Below, piece after piece: positions 57,393 to 64,000 of a stretch of 64,000 nucleotides of DNA. Numbering within the stretch: position 1 is the first letter of the stretch; every line of letters begins with the position of its first letter. The position numbers and the translations under genes are program-made. The notes below the pieces were generated by a model that saw only the letters and a program-made list of their open reading frames with translations, ran no database searches and had not been told where the DNA came from. The DNA is from Saksenaea vasiformis B4078 (Eukaryota; Mucoromycota; Mucoromycetes; Mucorales; Saksenaeaceae). The stretch spans positions 305,381 through 369,380 of the forward strand of contig JNDT01002371.1 in assembly GCA_000697055.1 (NCBI GenBank), in the 5' to 3' direction.

Positions 57393-59305
57393 TCACACAA
57401 AAGTTTCGGGATATCCATCGATCATAGTTTCTGCGATGTGAAGTGCTAAATCTCTGCAAAAAAAAAAGAAAAGAAAAGAAAAGATGAATAATCGAAGCAT
57501 TCATACACTGTCTCTATTTTACCTATTTGCCCAGTATCTGAAATGGCTCTTTAATGCTACAATCCATTCGGATGCATAGCTATCAATCACATTTCCTGTT
57601 AATATGTAATCCGTCCGCGGGTATTGTTGACCATCACGGCCAAGGATTGGGTCTTCCCGTTTGTTGGTATCACCACTGTTTATTCCATCCAAAGCAGGTA
57701 ATTCCACGGCCGAGTCGTCCGGATGAACTGTTTCATCGTCAATATTGCTCTCATTGAAACGTTGGTTTCCCTTCAGATCGATATCCTTCTCGGTTGGCGG
57801 TACATCCGCCATTCTATCCTTGTATGACGTTGAAGAATTACTACTCGTACGGCTGTCCGGAGTGATGACCATGACACCCAACCCAAACGAAGTATCAACC
57901 ATGTCACCCATATCTCTTGTTATCATAGGCTGCCTATCGTCGCTGATCTCCGTAAAGTCCACTACTCCGCGTGTGTTAGTGAGCGATTTTGTCGAGAAGC
58001 GCAGTGTTCCAAGAACTGTACCTCCTTGGTGATATTTATCTTTTTCTTTGTACATCTGTTCTTCTTCGCTTGATTCAGTCGCTCTGGTAGCGTTTTCTGG
58101 TGCCATCATCGTTGTATCGCTCTTAGTCGTCATATATTGCCAGAAAGACTGCCTAGCCCTCATAATCAACGGAGCCGCTCCTGCAATGGATGATCGAATA
58201 CCAAGATCAGGTATTTTTGGCAAAATACTTCGCCGTTGTGCTCTGCGTATTTTCACAGGGTGTACCGTATGGTATATGTCGTTGATCATTGGTTCGATGC
58301 GATAACCGAGAGGATCAAAAGGATGAAATATGTTAAATACTTGAGTTCGTCGGGGCGGACGGTAATGCATGTAATCCAGACCACGAAAAACAAGCGTTGC
58401 AGCTGAAGGAAGATGCATTCAATGCTTTTACGACTGACATCGCGTACTGTTTGCTTACCTATCGGGCTACCGCAAGTGAAGAGGTAACGTAGCTTGAAGT
58501 TTAGTCGCGGTACACGGATATCCGGTTTCCGACACACGTAATCACTTTCTTCAATGACCTCCCATGGCGGCTGACCGTCTTCTTCGTACCATTGCATAGA
58601 TGCAATGTCGTAGGCTGCAATACCCCCCAAAGAACAGCCGACAATGTGTACCTGCCCTTTGTTGTCAGTGAAGTCAGGGTACTCTGTCAGATGAGCCTCA
58701 TAAGCATTGTTGCACTGTTCACAAATTGTATCAATAATACATTGGCCATGAGGTCTTGTGAAGTCTACGTTCATAGAACCGTTAACAAGGCAAATCAAAG
58801 TTATGGATCTGTCGGTTCCTTACAGTAAAGGCAATCCATCAACCAGTGGTTTGTAGCCAGGCGCACCTTGGGAACCGTATCCAGCGTTGATTGATTCATT
58901 TTGGTGTCAACTAATTTATGCACTACACTATGCCATTCTTAAGCCCAAACGTTATCAATGCACGGAGAAATATTATCGTTATCATAGCAACAAACCTACG
59001 GGAACGTATTTGACTCGTAACCTGTGGTTTGGGAAATGCGTTGATAGGATCTCATCCGTATTTTTTTGCAGTGTAGATACTGTCATGTATTCGAAGCTTT
59101 TACAGTTATGATACTTATTTCAAATGGATAACTCACCATGATGTTCCATATTTCCATATTCTTCGTACTGTTGACCCATCCCATGAATGAAGAAGACAAG
59201 ATGATCTAAGGCCTCCATGAGCATTTCATCTACACGATGGCTGTAGTACGGGTTACCCGAAATGAGTTCTTGCTCAGAAAACGAAGGAGGGTGATTGTCA
59301 GTCAT
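57393..59305 (-). CDS. DDHD-domain lipid hydrolase (PA-PLA1-like)
   Basis: An alpha/beta-hydrolase related to intracellular phospholipase A1 proteins. ATG at 59305 gives MTDNHPPSFSEQELISGNPY and LDHLVFFIHGMGQQYEEYGN; the HGMG strand is typical of DDHD proteins. Then NVDFTRPHGQCIIDTICEQC and the nucleophile elbow VHIVGCSLGGIAAYDIASM (GxSxG, with Cys where His is usual). The DDHD region follows: SAATLVFRGLDYMHYRPPRR, TQVFNIFHPFDPLGYRIEPM and INDIYHTVHPVKIRRAQRRS, with the catalytic Asp-type motif HPFDPLGYR. The last exon, after a 60-80 nt intron, reads DLALHIAETMIDGYPETFV (stop 57395-57393). The protein of about 500 residues is short for the family, and exons between 59120 and 58800 are only partly resolved. 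Confidence 0.82.
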
Positions 59306-60794
59306 GTCGAGTTAAGAAAGAAGGGAAAAAAAGAAAAGAAAGGAAAGTTCTACGAACAAGGGAGAGCCACAAACACTAGAGCACGACAGTAAATAAGCGC
59401 ATTGCATTCCATGTATACGTCCCACGCGTCCTCATGCGGTCTCACGTTGTAGGCTGCAGTTATCACTGTACATCATGTTTTACGTCGCACATGATAATGC
59501 TAAAATATCCATGAGGTAATGAAGAGCAGAAATCCAAAAGCAATGTTCCTCCGCATCCGTCTAAACTCAACTTCTACAGTTGATAGATATTCTGCCGTTT
59601 TCCAGCCGCTCGATCTCGGACTAAGTGCGACAATGACCCCAACGCACAGACTGCTATATCTCAAAACGACTTGTGCAGACCTTTAGTTTGTCAACCTGTC
59701 AATCAAACATAACCTGCTTCGCCGAAGTTCCAATTTAGGTAACACCGATTAGGATGAACATAGAACTCAGATTAGATCTCGCGATGTAGAAGGACAAGAA
59801 AAATTCTAATAACGCAGGAAGTCGCTGTCATCGATCAAACAAACAACAAAAGTTAGTTCGAATTCCCACGGTACAGAGGTAGGCAAGGGGCCAATCATTA
59901 TGATGGACCCGTATGCTTTGTTGTCCTTCTCCTTACAGTACAGCACGGAAATAATGCAAGCCGGAGGCGGGGGAGTCTGCCGCATCTCTTTCTCCGAGCC
60001 ACGCGCAACAGCACCTGCAAAACCTGGTGTTTCTATTAATAAGATGCCTTTACCCTATTTAACATGCCGATTGTAATATTCCGATCGCGTTGTTTATCGG
60101 GGGTTGACAGTTTTGTAATGGATAGGCAAATCGTGTACGTCGAATTACTCGAAACTTTTTTTCTCATTGGCAGCATATGGTATTTGACAATGATATCGCA
60201 AGCTAAAGCAAACATCATCAGGAAGTTGGAACGGAGCGCAACTGTATATTACAGTTTGAATGAACTCCACGCTAATCTATCCAAATTTTGCGTTAATAAA
60301 GAATTGAATATGAGGTTATGAGCATGTAAATTGTCGATAGGCTTCTCCTCCACTTATACAATGATCGTATCCAAAACAATCCAGGATAATGACCATACAG
60401 GCTAACTGACGTACAAAAGGATGTAACGGATACTGTGTGTATTTCATCAAAAATTCATACTGGGGACATTAACAAAAAGAAAAGACCGCAGAAAAAAAAA
60501 AGATCTATGGATCCCTTTACGTATCCATCACACAGAATTATCTAAAACAGGCTTGATCTATCAATACACCAGCGTCATCCACTTTGAGTTGATGCATAAA
60601 TGTCTGCTTCCTCACGCAAGATTCAAGAGCACAGCGTGTAACAAAAAAAAAAAAAGGACTACATCCAACGTAAAGTTTATTTAAAGCCAAGGCCAAACGT
60701 TTAAAAGTGGCGAGGAATTGTAAAGAAAGACCCATTATTTCCCATGAGCAACCGTACAAATGAATACAGAGTTCAAAAGGTTCCACTTCTCTAT
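59306..60794. other. Intergenic between DDHD and XRN1 genes
   Basis: About 1.5 kb. The region next to 59305 is the DDHD promoter, with a purine tract at 59310-59345. No RNA gene or repeat array was recognised. Open frames (60064-60321 plus, 60538-60906 minus) have no family features; the latter overlaps the XRN1 3' end in another frame. Confidence 0.45.
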
Positions 60795-63700
60795 CTAAAC
60801 CTGACGCTGACGGGGCTGATCGCCATGTTCCACTGGAGCAAACAGACGATGAGAAAGGTTGATGATGGAAGAATAAGGCAATGTAATGCCACGGAATTCG
60901 GAACATCTACATATCAAACCTTAGCATTGATTATACCAAGTTGGCGCTGACTTTTACCTTCCACCAAGGTTCTTGCCACCCATGAAAGCAGAGTCAAATA
61001 CAACGTCTACCACCTTGTCTTCCACTGTCACAACTGTTCCTCTTGATGCCAGAGGAACAACACCGGCATCCAAAGCATAAATCACACGATCACCCACTCT
61101 AAACGACTGGGCGTGCAGCTTGATTTCAGCGTCGGCTGGGCGAAGCAAAATGTTGCGAGGGATGCGGTTGATAACCACCTTCTTGAAGCCCAATTGATTG
61201 TACTTTTCATCATACTTAGTGGCCTGCTCCTCCAAAAGTTTTACGAACGGCTGCAAAAAGCGCGTTAATACCAAAGTATCACTTCAATTAAAATACCTCT
61301 TCCAATTCCTCTGTCGACAACGATGCTCGGGGCAAATCAGCTATTTTCTTCTCTTTTATCCATTTTCGCATCTGCTGAATCTCTTTGGCACCACTTTCTG
61401 ACCATTGATAATCCTCCATATTCATCAAACCTGCAAAATGTCTTAACTAAGCTTCAAAGACACCATGATAACCGGTTCCTTTACCTCCTCCTTTTTGAGA
61501 AGAAACGAGCTCGATGAACTGAGGGAACAACTTCATGTACTCAGAAATAAGCGCAATTGCTCTCTCAGAGTATTCCCAATGACCAGCTGGGTTCTTGCGT
61601 GTATAGCCCAACACTTTCAGCTGTTTGGCTTCGAACTTGAGATTCAGGCCAAGGTTGACACGCTGCCCCGTACGATCCAGTACTTGTAGAGACGATGTAA
61701 TCTTGGATAGAACGAGCGAGCTGATCTTGAGCATTGTAGCTAAGGCGAACGAGGGCGTGTACTGTGATGCCTTTTCTTGCTTCTTCGCAATAATCTGTCC
61801 AAAGGCAGGCTCATAACTATCCTTCTGTTTGACTGGCACGACCATCTGGATATCGACACAGCCTTGCTGACTATGGCCTGTTACAGTGGCAAGTGTGCCG
61901 TAGTACATGCCGCCAAGGAAGAACACCTTGCTACCGACAGGGAATTCTTCTGTGACAGGCGGTGGAGGTCTCTCCTTGTAACGCGGATCCTCATTTGAGA
62001 CCTTGATCACACACAATTGGATAGGTATAAGGTCCTCCTGCGCAGGATTCACATATTCCTTCACAAGAGCACCCTCCTCCGTTCGCTTCATGCCTCTGAG
62101 CACACAGACATGCACAGCAACAGTTACTTCACCAATGGTCAAACCAAGACGCTTGTTGGACATGTACTCAACACGGCCAACGCGTTTGCGCCATGTTTGT
62201 TGCTCTTCCTCCGTATGTGCATGCTCCAAAATATGTCTCTTTTTACCAGCAAGCTTGATGGAGTATCTTACGTCCTCTGTCGATACACCAATAATAACGG
62301 CCTCCTGCAAATAGGGATAGTCTACAACAAAGCTTAGCAAAAGTCATCGCCGCAAAGGACTACGTACGAACAAATACACGCTTATAGAGAAGCAATTTAG
62401 CAATCTCTTCAGGTGCAATAGTCTTGTACTTGTTCTCGAGAGTAACCACCATTGTTTCATTTCTGCACGAAGGACATATTAATTCACCTTCCCACCTTCT
62501 CGCTTTTACAATCTTACTTGCTATCTTGCTGAAACACGTGGACACCATGGAACGCCAACGCACCATGATGTGGAATGGTATGCAAACTTGGGAAGCCGGC
62601 GAGTGCGTCCTTACCAAGTTTCACACCATCAAGGAGATGCTTCTTGAAGGAGAGTCCACCTTCCAATGTTGGAAGGTGGAAGGTCTCCTCACGAGCCAAA
62701 CAATGATACACATCAGGGAATACACCTGGCAGCGGGCTCCGATATACATTCGGCTCCTTACCGTCTGCCATTCCCAAAGTTTTATCATATACAAACTTAA
62801 AGCTTTCACCAAACCGTGCCATCTCGCGTTCTGCCTTTGTCAAGTGATGCTCACGGTTATTCATGGCTTCCAATAGACGTTTCTCGTCAATAAATGGAAT
62901 CTTGACAACTGCTTCCCATTCTTGCTTTTTTCCATTCATATCCATCTCAAAATCCAATGGATAGAAATCGATAATCGGCGACACTGGATCGGTCATCAGT
63001 TCCTATCGCAGAAACAAAATCAACAGACGAAACAACCAATAGACGCATACCCGATAGGCAGGTGGCAGGAGCTTTTTACTCAAGCTAGGCAAGACACCCA
63101 TGAGCTGTTCATATGGCTTAAATGGCTGTCCAAGCTCGAATTTGGTGTCTTGGTACTTGCTAATGTTCACCAGATCCGAGATCCTGGGCGCATAATGGTA
63201 GGGATAGAACCAGCCCCACGAAGCGACACCATTGTAATAGTAGTGAAGCACCCACTGAATGCCAGTAATGTAAGCATTAATGAGTGGTTCCAATTCCTCC
63301 TCAACATCAATATCGATGTCCATTTTTTCCTTAAAAGGTTGGTAAGTAAAAAGAACTTCTCAGAGGAATCATCTACCTTGTAGTATTGGGCTTTCCACTC
63401 CTTGAATCCGGCTTCAAACTTTTCCTTTTCGCGGCGATTCAGCTCTTCTTCAGGAATGATATCCGACACCATTGGTGCTTTTTCATATTTTTCTAGCACA
63501 CGATCACGAGCTTCAATAGCTTCCTCGTCCATCTCTTCCTCTGTGTCGGTCTCTGTGCCTTCTTCATTCTCGTAGAATTCCACATACACGTGCTTTGAAC
63601 CATCTTCGTTGGAATACTCTGTGGCATAATGCAGGTTCAAATCGCCTGCCAAAATTTCAATGAATTTGCGATCGCGAGCTTTAAGTTCGGGTGGGAAATG

Positions 63701-64000
63701 GTAAGACTCAGGTTTTCCTGGCTTACGTTCCAGAACAAACTTTTTGACCTGCTCAAATAGTTCTCTTTGCAGTTCCGTTACCACTATACTTACATCAGTC
63801 TCTTGTGTTATTAAGCAAATGCGCCCACTGACCTAATCCTTTCTTCTTTTTCTTTTCGTTTTTCTTCTTTTCGATGTTATGAAGGAGTTCGCGTTCCGTC
63901 TGACCATCTTCTCGTTTTCCCGAAAGGTATAATAAATCAACGTGATCGGCCTCATATGCTTCCTTTTCGATCGAATCGCCCAGTTCGTCCAATATCTTCT
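60795..64000 (-). CDS. XRN1: 5'-3' exoribonuclease Xrn1, C-terminal two-thirds (5' end outside window)
   Basis: Cytoplasmic mRNA-decay exonuclease acting on decapped RNA. The 5' half of the catalytic domain lies beyond 64000. Visible parts, from high to low coordinates: DELGDSIEKEAYEADHVDLL, AGDLNLHYATEYSNEDGSKH, WVLHYYYNGVASWGWFYPYH (the conserved exonuclease segment), LGQPFKPYEQLMGVLPSLSK, FESVSPIIDFYPLDFEMDMN-type region, KKQEWEAVVKIPFIDEKRLL, then the D1-D3 domains (YVNPAQEDLIPIQLCVIKVS, KVFFLGGMYYGTLATVTGHS) and the SH3-like end RVGDRVIYALDAGVVPLASR then FMGGKNLGGR. An intron after GGR leads to CSEFRGITLPYSSIINLSHR and a stop at 60797-60795. The long low-complexity tail seen in yeast Xrn1 appears to be missing or unresolved. 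Confidence 0.92.

Noticed and set aside
59840..59900. Possible tRNA T-arm (AGTTCGAATTCCC)
   Set aside because: No matching acceptor stem, D-arm or anticodon arm around it.

Overview
This window looks like nuclear DNA of an early-diverging filamentous fungus, most likely Mucoromycota (Mucorales-like). The evidence is dense genes with many 45-65 nt introns, a GPI-anchored chitin deacetylase, a large Sel1-repeat protein, and decayed Fanzor and RuvC/zinc-ribbon elements of the kind I associate with Mucoromycotina. No rRNA, tRNA, CRISPR array or bacterial-type operon was seen. All identifications come from reading translated sequence and splice sites by eye. Exon borders described as 'frame closes' were checked for codon phase.

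Layout. 1-7.3 kb: chitin deacetylase 3' end (+), a Tc1-like transposase relic, a DUF2408/UPF0662 gene (+), a small secreted GPI-type protein (+) and a second Tc1 relic. 7.3-16.1 kb: Dnf-type P4-ATPase flippase (-), a decayed Fanzor gene (-), a ~38-bp degenerate repeat array, and eIF3m (+). 16.2-22.8 kb: sulfite oxidase (-), an HP1-like chromodomain/chromoshadow protein (-) and a second, different RuvC/zinc-ribbon nuclease relic (+). 23-31 kb: mitochondrial ABC transporter Atm1 (+), mL40 (+), Alg13 (-) and an ARMC8/Gid5 armadillo protein (-). 31.5-38.8 kb: TatD-type hydrolase (-), monothiol glutaredoxin Grx5 (+), a HAL/NPR-type kinase (-), RPA14 (-), Tsr2 (+) and a PARP-type zinc-finger protein (-). 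40.5-48.1 kb: DHHC palmitoyltransferase (-), a decayed partial duplicate of COG5 and the intact-looking COG5 (-). 49-57.2 kb: one very large gene (+) encoding two MACPF-like domains and 26 Sel1 repeats, then an MCT-family transporter (+). 57.4-64 kb: DDHD lipid hydrolase (-) and the 3' part of XRN1 (-).

Themes. Most genes are unrelated housekeeping genes, not a pathway cluster. Small functional links exist: Atm1 and Grx5 both belong to the mitochondrial Fe-S pathway, and the flippase, COG5, palmitoyltransferase and Alg13 serve the secretory/membrane system. The most unusual points are: (i) the tandem-MACPF/Sel1 protein, whose two MACPF copies share three intron positions and phases; (ii) very small exons (6, 14 and 22 nt) needed to restore conserved motifs in sulfite oxidase and the MCT transporter; (iii) two AG|GCAAGT GC-AG introns; (iv) relics of two distinct RuvC/zinc-ribbon nuclease families about 8 kb apart; (v) a decayed COG5 copy next to its parent.
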